This document shows positions 32,933 to 40,854 of a stretch of DNA of 64,000 bases, in pieces. The position numbers and the translations under genes were made by a program. A model generated the notes under the pieces. The model was not told the origin of the DNA, ran no database searches, and worked only from the letters and a program-made list of their open reading frames with translations. Source of the stretch: Rhizobium aethiopicum (GTDB taxonomy: Bacteria; Pseudomonadota; Alphaproteobacteria; Rhizobiales; Rhizobiaceae); assembly GCF_014197535.1 (NCBI RefSeq), contig NZ_JACIFV010000018.1, positions 62,001 to 126,000 of the forward strand, in the 5' to 3' direction. How positions within the stretch are numbered: position 1 is the first letter of the stretch; each line of letters opens with the position of its first letter.

Positions 32933-33700
32933 ATGAAGATCGATCTGAATTCCGATATGGGCGAAGGATTTGGTCCCTACCGGCTGTGCGACGACGAAGC
33001 GATGATGAAAATCGTCTCCTCGGCCAACATCGCCTGCGGTTTCCACGGCGGTGATCCCGATACGATGGGGCGCATGGTCCGGCTCGCCAAGCTCAACGGC
33101 GTCGGCATCGGCGCTCATCCCGGCCTGCCCGACCGGCTCGGTTTCGGCCGGCGCGAAATACCGTTTTCGGCAGACGAGCTTCGCCAGCAGATGCTCTACC
33201 AGCTCGGCGCCCTGATGGCCATCGCGAGAGCCGAGCGGGTTGCCGTCTCCCATATCAGCTTCCATGCGGCCATGGGCAATATGGTTAACCGCGACCCTGT
33301 CCTCGCCGACCTGATGATGGATGCGATCGCTACTGTGGACCCCGGTCTCGTGGTCTTCGTCACGTCGGGCAGCGAGATCGAATTGGCGGCCAGACGCGCG
33401 CGCCTGAAGACGCTGGCACTTTTCCTTGCGGACCGCGCCTATGATGGCAACGGCAAACTCGTCGCGCGCGGCCTTCCGGGCGCCGTCATCAAGGACGAAA
33501 CCTCGGTGCGGGCGCGGGTGCGGCAATTCCTGCTCGACGGGACCGTCCGGACGATCGACGGCGCCGTGATCGCCATGCCGGCGCGCTCGATCCTCGTTCA
33601 CAGCGACACACCTGGCGCCTTCGAACTTGCCGGCATCGTTCGCGGCGAAATCGAAGCCAGCGGCGCGGCGCTCGCTCCCGCTGCCGAACTCGCCGAATGA
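32933..33700 (+). CDS. pxpA: 5-oxoprolinase subunit A (LamB/YcsF family)
   Basis: A 255-residue protein beginning MKIDLNSDMGEGFGPYRLCD, with ANIACGFHGGDPDTM, GAHPGLPDRLGFGRR and KDETSVRARVRQFLLDGTV, all PxpA signatures. It is a metal-type TIM barrel and the proposed hydrolytic subunit of 5-oxoprolinase, giving glutamate from 5-oxoproline. AAGGAGGAACTC stands before ATG. It completes the B-C-A set. Confidence 0.92.
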   Translation: MKIDLNSDMGEGFGPYRLCDDEAMMKIVSSANIACGFHGGDPDTMGRMVRLAKLNGVGIGAHPGLPDRLGFGRREIPFSADELRQQMLYQLGALMAIARAERVAVSHISFHAAMGNMVNRDPVLADLMMDAIATVDPGLVVFVTSGSEIELAARRARLKTLALFLADRAYDGNGKLVARGLPGAVIKDETSVRARVRQFLLDGTVRTIDGAVIAMPARSILVHSDTPGAFELAGIVRGEIEASGAALAPAAELAE

Positions 33701-33761
33701 CACAAGTCAGATCGCCCGCGGGCGGTCCATAACTCCAATCCCTCACCGAAGGACCATTCCG

Positions 33762-34964
33762 ATGTCCATCAAAGCCGACCGCCTGAAAAACGTCTCCATA
33801 TCAGCATCCGCCGCCATGACCCAGCGGGCCAGGGAACTCGCCGCCAAAGGGATCAAGGTCGTCAGCCTCTCCTCCGGCGAGCCGGATTTCCCCACCCCGG
33901 CGCACGCCATCGAAGCAGCCCATGCCGCAGCGCTGGCAGGCGATACGAAATATCCGCCGATGGACGGGACGCCAGCCCTCAAGTCCGCCATCATCAGGAA
34001 GTTCAAGCGCGACAACAATCTCGACTACGATGCCAGCCAGATCGTCGTCTCGGGCGGCGGCAAGCAGGTGATCTTCAATGCGATGCTGGCCACCTGCAAT
34101 CCGGGCAACGAGGTCGTCATTCCGACGCCCTCCTGGGTCAGCTATGCCGATATCGTCAGATTCGCCGGCGGCGTCCCTGTCGCCGTACCCTGCCACGAGC
34201 AGACCGGCTTCAAGCTGCGCCCGGAGGATCTGGAGGCGGCGATTACGCCGCGCACCAAATGGCTCTTCCTGAATTTCCCGAACAATCCCACCGGTGCGGC
34301 CTGCTCGCGAGCCGAGATGGCCGCCATCGCCGAAGTCATGCTGCGCCATCCTCATGTCTGGATCATGACCGACGACATTTACGAGCACCTGGTCTATGAC
34401 GACTTCCAGTTCTGCACCATGGCGGAAGTCGAGCCGAGGCTCTATGAGCGCGTCCTGACGATGAACGGCGTCTCCAAGGCTTACGCGATGACGGGTTGGC
34501 GGCTCGGCTTCTGCGCCGGCTCGAAAGAGTTGATGGCAGCTATCAGCAACGTCAACGGTCAGAACGGCGGCGGCATCGCGACGCTGACGCAGGCGGCCGC
34601 GACCGCGGCGCTCGACGGACCTCAGGATCTCCTGAAGGAGCGGGCGGCGATCTACAAGAAGAGACGCGACTTTGTCCTCGACAAATTGTCGGAGGTGGAG
34701 GGGCTGCGCTGCCACAGGCCGGAAGGCGCCTTCTACATCTATCCCAACATTTCAGGGCTGATCGGCAAGACCAGCAAGGGCGGACGAAAGATCGAAACGG
34801 ATGTCGATTTCGTTATGGCGCTGGTCGAAGAGCATCATGTGGCGACCGTTCAAGGCGCGGCTTATGGAATGAGCCCCTTCTTTCGCATTTCCTACGCCAC
34901 CAGCATGGAGAAACTCGACGAGGGCTGCGCCCGCATCGCCGAGTTCTGTAAGGATATGCGCTAA
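33762..34964 (+). CDS. Pyridoxal-phosphate aminotransferase, aspartate aminotransferase type I class
   Basis: A 400-residue fold-type I aminotransferase: SSGEPDFPTP, NFPNNPTGAACSRAEM, MTDDIYEHLVYD, the PLP-lysine motif NGVSKAYAMTGWRLGF, and the C-terminal substrate arginine in SPFFRISYATS. Close to rhizobial AatA aspartate/prephenate-type enzymes. GAAGGA precedes ATG 33762 by 9 nt. It lies 61 nt after pxpA and could handle the amino acid released by the oxoprolinase set, for instance glutamate (inference). The frame extends back to 33627 over pxpA and that part is rejected. Confidence 0.88.
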   Translation: MSIKADRLKNVSISASAAMTQRARELAAKGIKVVSLSSGEPDFPTPAHAIEAAHAAALAGDTKYPPMDGTPALKSAIIRKFKRDNNLDYDASQIVVSGGGKQVIFNAMLATCNPGNEVVIPTPSWVSYADIVRFAGGVPVAVPCHEQTGFKLRPEDLEAAITPRTKWLFLNFPNNPTGAACSRAEMAAIAEVMLRHPHVWIMTDDIYEHLVYDDFQFCTMAEVEPRLYERVLTMNGVSKAYAMTGWRLGFCAGSKELMAAISNVNGQNGGGIATLTQAAATAALDGPQDLLKERAAIYKKRRDFVLDKLSEVEGLRCHRPEGAFYIYPNISGLIGKTSKGGRKIETDVDFVMALVEEHHVATVQGAAYGMSPFFRISYATSMEKLDEGCARIAEFCKDMR

Positions 34965-34977
34965 CCGGCAGCCCGCC

Positions 34978-35883
34978 TCAGTCTTTCAGCCGCGCCGTCA
35001 GCTCGAGGAGGATGTCCCGGACGGCAAGCGCCGGCTCCGACAGGGGATTCTGATCGGAAACGCAAAGCGACAGGGTTTCCTCGATCCGCGGAGAGACGAG
35101 CCGGCAGATCAGCGGCTCGCTCGATTCCGATACGATGCGATCGGCGATGGCTTTCGGCATGATCGTTGCGCCGAGACCGTCGCCGACCGCGCGCCCCAGG
35201 GTGCGGACGATCTCAACTTCCGCCACGACTTTCAAATTGGTGCGGGTGCGCGTGAAGGCGGTATCGACTGCGCGGCGGACAAAATTATAGGCCGGCGGCA
35301 GCAGCATCGGTATCCCGTCGAGAGCGTTGACGGCGACAGGTTTCGCATCCGCGTCGATCGCAAAATCGCGATGCGCGACCAGGAAAAATTCCTCGCTAAG
35401 GATCGGTTCGAACCGCACGCCTTTGATTGGCCCGGTTCCATGCAGAAGGGCCATCTCCAGCCGGCCGTTCATGATCATTTGGCTATAGGTCTGACCCACG
35501 CTTTCGGTCAGATGTAGCAGAATGCCGGGATGCCGCTTCCGGGTCTCCGCCAGCAGATCGACCGACAACGTGGCAGCGCTGCTGAAAGGAACCAGACCGA
35601 CGGAGACACGCCCTGCAAGCGAATTGCCGGCCGCAGAAGCATCCGCTTGCGCCTGCTCCATCTGCCGGAGGATAATCTGGGCATGGCGATACACCGCATG
35701 GCCCGCATCGGTCATGCTGACGCCCTGCTGGCTTCGGATCAGAAGCTTCTGGCCGAAATGCTCCTCCAGCGCCGCCAGCTGCTGGCTGAGCGCCGGCTGG
35801 GCGATATGCAAAAGATCCGCCGCGCGCGTGATGCTGCCGCTGTCGACGATCACGATGAAGGATTTAAGGCGTCTGATGTCCAT
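34978..35883 (-). CDS. LysR-family regulator (Nac-like)
   Basis: A 301-residue LysR protein: MDIRRLKSFIVIVDSGSITR, AADLLHIAQPALSQQLAALE and FGQKLLIRSQQGVSMTDAG are close to the Nac/Cbl-like branch. It converges on the aminotransferase gene (13 nt apart) and diverges from the short-chain dehydrogenase/ABC operon. An ATA-N9-TAT site, the shape known for Nac, lies in the divergent region. Control of the operon to its right is likely. Confidence 0.87.
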   Translation of the reverse strand: MDIRRLKSFIVIVDSGSITRAADLLHIAQPALSQQLAALEEHFGQKLLIRSQQGVSMTDAGHAVYRHAQIILRQMEQAQADASAAGNSLAGRVSVGLVPFSSAATLSVDLLAETRKRHPGILLHLTESVGQTYSQMIMNGRLEMALLHGTGPIKGVRFEPILSEEFFLVAHRDFAIDADAKPVAVNALDGIPMLLPPAYNFVRRAVDTAFTRTRTNLKVVAEVEIVRTLGRAVGDGLGATIMPKAIADRIVSESSEPLICRLVSPRIEETLSLCVSDQNPLSEPALAVRDILLELTARLKD

Positions 35884-36049
35884 GAGGATCGGGGAACCGT
35901 TCTGATCTGCTGGGATGGCATGTTTGCAGACGCGTATAGCTTTTGCAACGCGACGCGATCGTCAACCGGCCGGGCCTTGCTGAGGCACGAACACTGCGAA
36001 TAGCGCCGACATCGCATCTTTCTGTTCTTCGGCAGCCACGCAAGGCTCC

Positions 36050-36064
36050 ATAACCGTTGCTTAT
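36050..36064. promoter_or_regulatory. LysR-type box, ATA-N9-TAT with T-N11-A core
   Basis: ATAACCGTTGCTTAT has outer ATAA/TTAT arms and contains T-N11-A. It lies 76 nt upstream of the dehydrogenase start, a usual LysR activation distance, and is the best match in the 256-bp divergent region. Confidence 0.5.
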
Positions 36065-36139
36065 TGCTCCAGAGATAATCGGTCTTAGGCAAGGGGTTAA
36101 AGCTTCGCTACTCTCTCGATCAACAACTAGGGAACGACA

Positions 36140-36901
36140 ATGCCATTCTCCGACTACAAGACCGCATTGGTAACCGGCGCATCCTCCGGAATCGGCGCAG
36201 CCGTTGTCGAGCGGCTCCGCCGGGAGAACATCGAGGTCCATGCCGTTGCCCGCAGCACCGAGGCGCTGCAGCAGCTGGCCGCGCGGACGGGCTGCATCCC
36301 TCATGCCATCGACGTGACAGACCGCCAGGCGATGGCCGAACTCGCGGCTCGGGTGGAATTCGACATTCTCGTCAACAATGCCGGCGTCGACCGGCCGAAG
36401 AAGTTCCTCGAAGCCGACGAAGGCGACATCGATCTCATCGTCGACGTCAATCTGCGGGCGGTACTGCACCTCTGCCGTCTGGTGGTGCCGGGCATGGTGG
36501 CGCGCGATCGCGGCCACGTCATCAATATCTCGTCGATCGCCGGCGCCTACAATTTCGGCGGCAACTCGTCCTATCACGCCACCAAGGCGGGGGTGAGCAT
36601 GCTGTCCAACCAGCTGCGCATCGACGCCTTCGGCAAGCGGGTGCGGGTCACGGAAATCTGTCCCGGCCGGGTCGCTACCGACATCTTTAATCACGTCCAC
36701 GGCAATGACCCCAGCGTCCGGGAACGGTTCATCGACGGTTTCGAATTGCCGCAGGCGGCCGATATCGCCGATGCGATCGCCTTCGCAATCGCAGCCCCGG
36801 TCGCAGTCAACATCGGACATATGGAGATCACCCCGACGCTGCAGGTCATGGGCGGTCTGCAGACGGCGAAGCCGGATCAGTCCAGGGAGCCAAAACCGTG
36901 A
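36140..36901 (+). CDS. Short-chain dehydrogenase (YdfG-like 3-hydroxy acid dehydrogenase)
   Basis: A 253-residue classical SDR: TGASSGIG near residue 12, NNAG near 81, Ser and YHATK catalytic residues, then RIDAFGKRVRVTEICPGRVA, which resembles YdfG enzymes that oxidise serine, threonine and 3-hydroxy acids with NADP. It is first in an operon with a polar amino-acid ABC transporter; its stop overlaps the permease start by 4 nt. The substrate is thus probably an imported hydroxylated amino acid or acid (inference). Confidence 0.82.
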   Translation: MPFSDYKTALVTGASSGIGAAVVERLRRENIEVHAVARSTEALQQLAARTGCIPHAIDVTDRQAMAELAARVEFDILVNNAGVDRPKKFLEADEGDIDLIVDVNLRAVLHLCRLVVPGMVARDRGHVINISSIAGAYNFGGNSSYHATKAGVSMLSNQLRIDAFGKRVRVTEICPGRVATDIFNHVHGNDPSVRERFIDGFELPQAADIADAIAFAIAAPVAVNIGHMEITPTLQVMGGLQTAKPDQSREPKP

Positions 36902-37605
36902 GCGGCTTCGACCTTTCGGCGATCCTCGGAAATCCGGAATATGCCGCCATGCTGCTGCATGGCATCGAGATGACCTTCATCATCTATGCCGGATCCTGGT
37001 TGCTGGCGATGACGCTGGCGCTTCTGCTGCTGGGTCTGCGCCTATCACCCTTTCGCTTCGGCGATCCGTTGGTCGCCGCTTACGTTTCCTATCACCGCAA
37101 CGTCCCGACGCTGGTGCAGCTCATGCTCTGGTATTTCGGGATCTTCACGCTGATGCCGAGCGGCATCGCGACTTGGCTGGCAAGCCACAATGCGGAATCC
37201 ATCTTCGCGGTGATCGGGCTGGGGCTCTGCCAGGCGGCCTATTTCAGCGAAGATCTTCGTTCGGGCGTACGCTCGGTCGGTGACGGCCAGATGCAGGCAG
37301 CCCGTGCACTGGGCCACGGCTACGTCTCGGCGATGCGTTTCGTCATCATGCCGCAGGGTGTGCGCAACGCTCTGCCGCCGCTCATCAATCACAGCGTCTC
37401 CCTGTTCAAGAACAGCAGCCTCGCCGTCGTCATCGGCGCGTCGGAACTGACGCATGCCGTCAAGGAAATCGAGAACCTCAGTTTCCGCACCTTCGAGATC
37501 TACCTGATCGGCACGGTTCTCTACCTCTTCTTTTCCCTCGTGATCATGAGCATCGGCGCCTACCTGTCGATGCGCGCCGATCCTGCCCGGAGTGCCCGCG
37601 CATGA
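36898..37605 (+). CDS. Polar amino-acid ABC transporter permease 1
   Basis: A 235-residue permease of the His/Glu/Gln/Arg/opine type with about five hydrophobic segments and the EAA loop ARALGHGYVSAMRFVIMPQ. GTG at 36898 is the start, overlapping the dehydrogenase stop. It overlaps the next permease gene by 4 nt. Confidence 0.9.
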   Translation: MSGFDLSAILGNPEYAAMLLHGIEMTFIIYAGSWLLAMTLALLLLGLRLSPFRFGDPLVAAYVSYHRNVPTLVQLMLWYFGIFTLMPSGIATWLASHNAESIFAVIGLGLCQAAYFSEDLRSGVRSVGDGQMQAARALGHGYVSAMRFVIMPQGVRNALPPLINHSVSLFKNSSLAVVIGASELTHAVKEIENLSFRTFEIYLIGTVLYLFFSLVIMSIGAYLSMRADPARSARA

Positions 37606-38360
37606 TCCAGGACATGATCGCCATCATCAAAGACTATTGGTTGCTGCTGTTGATCGGCCAATATCCGAACGGACCGCTCGGCGGGCTTGCCAATACGCTG
37701 ATCCTCTCGGCGCTCAGCATCACTCTCGCCTTTCCGGCCAGCATTCTGTTTGCAATAGCGCGGCTCTCCAAGTCGCGGCTGCTGCGCTGGCCGGTCACCG
37801 CGCTCGTCTATTTCACCCGCGGCGTGCCGCTTCTGATGCTCATCCTGTGGAGCTATTTCCTGGTGCCGCTCTTGACCGGCGCCGATGTGCCGAGCTTCGT
37901 CACCATGTTGACGACGCTGGTCGTCTATCAGAGCGCGTTTCTCAGCGAAGTCGTCCGCGCCGGCATCGTTGCGCTCGGACCCGGCCAGATGGACGCGGCG
38001 CGTGCGCTTGGCCACGGCTATATGGGCGCGATGCGCTACATCATCCTGCCGCAGGCGCTCTACAACATGATCCCGAGTATCCTCTCCACTTTCGTCTCGA
38101 CGATCAAGGATACGACGCTCGGCTATGTGATCAACGTGCCGGATCTCACCTTTGCGGCAAGCCAGGTCAACAACCAGCTCCTGACGCAGCCCTTCCAGGT
38201 CTTCCTCATCCTGGCGATCGTCTACTTCATCATCTGCTGGACGCTCACCTACTTCGCAAATCGCCTCGAGCGGCGCATCACGCGGCGGCGTGCGGGACTT
38301 CTCAACGTTCCCACGGCCTCTCTGGTCACGCCATCGAAAATCGTATCGGAGCAGCTATGA
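37602..38360 (+). CDS. Polar amino-acid ABC transporter permease 2
   Basis: A 252-residue partner permease; EAA loop ARALGHGYMGAMRYIILPQ, preceded by YFTRGVPLLMLILWSYF typical of the GlnP/HisM class. About five membrane segments. It overlaps the ATPase gene by 4 nt. Confidence 0.9.
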   Translation: MIQDMIAIIKDYWLLLLIGQYPNGPLGGLANTLILSALSITLAFPASILFAIARLSKSRLLRWPVTALVYFTRGVPLLMLILWSYFLVPLLTGADVPSFVTMLTTLVVYQSAFLSEVVRAGIVALGPGQMDAARALGHGYMGAMRYIILPQALYNMIPSILSTFVSTIKDTTLGYVINVPDLTFAASQVNNQLLTQPFQVFLILAIVYFIICWTLTYFANRLERRITRRRAGLLNVPTASLVTPSKIVSEQL

Positions 38361-39121
38361 CCATGTCAGTTTCCGCGCAGGAATCGCAGACGATCCGGCT
38401 TTCGCAGGTCTGCAAGAGCTACGGCGACTATCCGGTCCTGAAGAACATCGATGCTGAGGTCGCGCGTGGCGAGGTGGTCGTCATCTGCGGTCCATCCGGT
38501 TCGGGAAAATCCACGCTGATCCGCACGATCAATCGCCTCGAAGAGATCAACAGCGGATCGATCTCGCTCGACGGACAGAACATCCATGCGTCGATGCGGG
38601 CGAAGGAGCTCAACGCGATGCGCAGCCGGATCGGCTTCGTCTTCCAGAACTTCAACCTCTTTCCGCATCTTTCCGTGGCTGAAAACGTCTCGATGTCGCC
38701 GATCCGGGTGAAAGGCGTGGCGCCCGATGTCGCGCATGAGAAGGCGCTCAAACTTCTCGACCGCGTCGGCCTCGCCGACAAGGCCCGAGCCTATCCCGGC
38801 CAACTGTCGGGCGGCCAGCAGCAGCGTGTGGCGATCGCTCGTGCCCTTGCGATGGAACCGCCGGTGATGCTGTTCGACGAGCCGACGAGCGCGCTCGATC
38901 CCGAAATGGTCGGCGAAGTTCTGGCCGTGATGAAGAGCCTGGCATCGGAAGGCATGACCATGCTCTGCGTCACCCATGAAATGGGCTTCGCGCGCGAGGT
39001 CGCGGATCGGATCTGGTTCATCGATGCCGGCCAGATCATCGAAATGGCGACGCCTGAAAATTTCTTCAGCAATCCGACCCATCCTCGGGCTCAGCGTTTC
39101 CTCGCTGATCTCAGGCATTGA
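38357..39121 (+). CDS. Polar amino-acid ABC transporter ATP-binding protein (GlnQ/HisP type)
   Basis: A 254-residue ATPase: Walker A GPSGSGKST, Q-loop FQNFNLFPHLSV, signature LSGGQQQRVAIARAL, Walker B VMLFDEPTSALDPE, switch CVTHEMGFAREV. ATG 38357 overlaps the permease stop; ATG 38363 is an alternative. The open frame reaches back to 37592 but that part is a shadow of the permease gene. Confidence 0.92.
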   Translation: MTMSVSAQESQTIRLSQVCKSYGDYPVLKNIDAEVARGEVVVICGPSGSGKSTLIRTINRLEEINSGSISLDGQNIHASMRAKELNAMRSRIGFVFQNFNLFPHLSVAENVSMSPIRVKGVAPDVAHEKALKLLDRVGLADKARAYPGQLSGGQQQRVAIARALAMEPPVMLFDEPTSALDPEMVGEVLAVMKSLASEGMTMLCVTHEMGFAREVADRIWFIDAGQIIEMATPENFFSNPTHPRAQRFLADLRH

Positions 39122-39152
39122 TACCAACCATCAAAAACAAAGGAGAACAGCA

Positions 39153-39989
39153 ATGAACTGGAAATACCTGAGCGTTACCGTCGCATTGGCCGGCCTGGCG
39201 GCGGCGATGCCCGCGAAAGCCGATCAGCTCGACAACATCATGTCGGCAAAGACCCTGCGCTGTGCGACTTTCGCCGACGTTCCTCCCTTCGCTTCGCCCG
39301 ATCCGAAGACCCGCGAAATGGCCGGTTTCGACGTCGATCTCTGCGGCGCCATCGCCAAGGAATTGGGCGTCAAGGCAGAAATCAAGCCGGTTTCGGTCGA
39401 GGCCCGCGTGCCTGAGGTCAAGCTTGGCCGCGTCGACATCACCGTTGCCAACCTTGCCTATACGCTGAGCCGCGCCGAGCAGATCCAGTTCAGTGATCCC
39501 TATTATCTCGCCAAGGAAATGCTGATCGTGCCGGCGGACGATGCCGGCAAGACGAAGGCCGATTATGCAGGCCAGCGCATCGCTTCGACCAAGGGCTCGA
39601 CGTCAGAAATGTCGATCAAGCTCAACAAATCGGAACCGCTGACGTTCCAGGATACCGCCTCGGCCTATCTCGCCGTTCAGCAGGGCAAGGCGCGCGGCAT
39701 GGTGGCCAACACCATGACGACGACCAAGTTCGTCAATGAATCGAAGAGCAAGGGCAAGGAAATGCGGATGATCGAAGAGCCGATGCTCTACCAGCCGATC
39801 GGCATCGGCATGGCCAAGGATCAGCCGGCGCTCACCGCCAAGATCAACGAAATCCTGCACAAGCTCGATGAGTCCGGCGAGATCAACAAGATCTGGGACA
39901 AGTGGCTCGGCCCGAGCACCGAATATAAGATGACCCGTACCGACAAAGTCGTGCCGCTCGCGCAGCTGAAATTCGACCCGATCCCGTAG
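39153..39989 (+). CDS. Polar amino-acid ABC transporter substrate-binding protein
   Basis: A 278-residue family 3 binding protein. Signal peptide of about 23 residues (VALAGLAAAMPAKA before DQLD). The fold markers are GFDVDLCGAIAKELGVKAEI, SRAEQIQFSDPYY and GSTSEMSIK. AAGGAG is 7 nt before ATG. The ligand is not predictable beyond a polar amino acid or analogue. Two stem-loops follow the gene. Confidence 0.9.
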   Translation: MNWKYLSVTVALAGLAAAMPAKADQLDNIMSAKTLRCATFADVPPFASPDPKTREMAGFDVDLCGAIAKELGVKAEIKPVSVEARVPEVKLGRVDITVANLAYTLSRAEQIQFSDPYYLAKEMLIVPADDAGKTKADYAGQRIASTKGSTSEMSIKLNKSEPLTFQDTASAYLAVQQGKARGMVANTMTTTKFVNESKSKGKEMRMIEEPMLYQPIGIGMAKDQPALTAKINEILHKLDESGEINKIWDKWLGPSTEYKMTRTDKVVPLAQLKFDPIP

Positions 39990-39997
39990 ACCAACCG

Positions 39998-40059
39998 GTC
40001 TTCGGAACCTCCCGAAGACAATTCAACCGAGATCAGACGGCGGGATATGCCCGCCGTCT
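39998..40059 (+). promoter_or_regulatory. Two tandem stem-loops after the binding-protein gene
   Basis: GTCTTCGG (39998-40005) pairs with CCGAAGAC (40012-40019). AGACGGCGGG (40035-40044) pairs with CCCGCCGTCT (40050-40059). Both stems are perfect. No T-run follows either, and the RraA-family gene starts 21 nt later in the same direction, so partial termination or message stabilisation is more likely than a full stop. Confidence 0.55.
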
Positions 40060-40079
40060 ACTAACGAGGTGAGGCATCC

Positions 40080-40754
40080 ATGATCCATATAAAAGACATC
40101 GCTGAACGGCCCAGCAAAGCCGACGTCGAGGCCGTTTCCAGATTTTCGCCGGCGACCATCCACGAAGCCCAGGGACGCCGCGGCGCACTCTCCTCGCGGC
40201 TCAAACCCGTCGACTACCGCATGAAACTCTGCGGTCCGGCATTCACGGTCAAATGCGCGCCGCGCGACAACATCATGCTGCAGCTCGCCATCAACTACGC
40301 AAAGCCGGGCGACATCATCGTCGTCTCGGCTGGTGAATACGAAGAGGCCGGTTCCTTCGGTGACGTGCTTGCCAATGCCTGCCTGGCAAAGGGCATCGGC
40401 GGTCTCGTCACCGACACCGGCGTGCGCGACACGTTGCAACTGCGGGAACTCGGTTTTCCGGTCTTCTCGCTCAGCGTCTGCATCAAGGGGACGGTCAAGG
40501 AAACCATCGCGGCGGTAAACGACACCATCATCGTCGGCGGCGAAACCATCAATCCCGGCGATATCATCGTCGGCGATGCCGACGGTCTGGTGGTCGTGCG
40601 CAGGCAGGAAGCCCAGGAAGCCGCCCGGCTGTCGCAGGCCCGCGAAGATGCCGAAGCCGGTTATATCGCCGCCTACAAGGCGGGCAAATCGGTCATCGAG
40701 GTCAGCAATCTGGCACCGGTGCTGCAAGCCAAGGGCCTTGTCGTCAACATCTGA
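40080..40754 (+). CDS. RraA-family protein (4-carboxy-4-hydroxy-2-oxoadipate aldolase-like)
   Basis: A 224-residue RraA/LigK-type protein. The active-site signature GGLVTDTGVRDTLQLRELG carries the paired Arg and Asp of class II pyruvate aldolases of this family; GDADGLVVV near the end is also typical. Members cleave 4-hydroxy-2-oxo acids to pyruvate or decarboxylate oxaloacetate; RNase E inhibitor roles are limited to enterobacteria. GAGGTGAGG precedes ATG. Following a hydroxyacid dehydrogenase and amino-acid importer, an aldolase or decarboxylase step is likely (inference). Confidence 0.82.
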   Translation: MIHIKDIAERPSKADVEAVSRFSPATIHEAQGRRGALSSRLKPVDYRMKLCGPAFTVKCAPRDNIMLQLAINYAKPGDIIVVSAGEYEEAGSFGDVLANACLAKGIGGLVTDTGVRDTLQLRELGFPVFSLSVCIKGTVKETIAAVNDTIIVGGETINPGDIIVGDADGLVVVRRQEAQEAARLSQAREDAEAGYIAAYKAGKSVIEVSNLAPVLQAKGLVVNI

Positions 40755-40797
40755 CAAGCGAGGGAGGGCTCCAAGGGCTCACACTCAAAGATCGATC

Positions 40798-40815
40798 TGG
40801 ACACTATTATGGACA
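40798..40815. promoter_or_regulatory. Repeated hexamer TGGACA-N6-TGGACA, candidate IclR site
   Basis: Two copies of TGGACA spaced by 6 nt lie 40 nt upstream of the TIM-barrel-like gene, next to a TATAAC that could be a -10 box. Read on the minus strand the site is TGTCCA-N6-TGTCCA. A site of the same shape (TGTCCA-N6-TGTACA) lies at 50300 in front of the IclR-linked ABC operon. Confidence 0.4.
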
Positions 40816-40854
40816 CATGTTCTATAACGCGGACAGATTCGACGGGAGCGCGCC

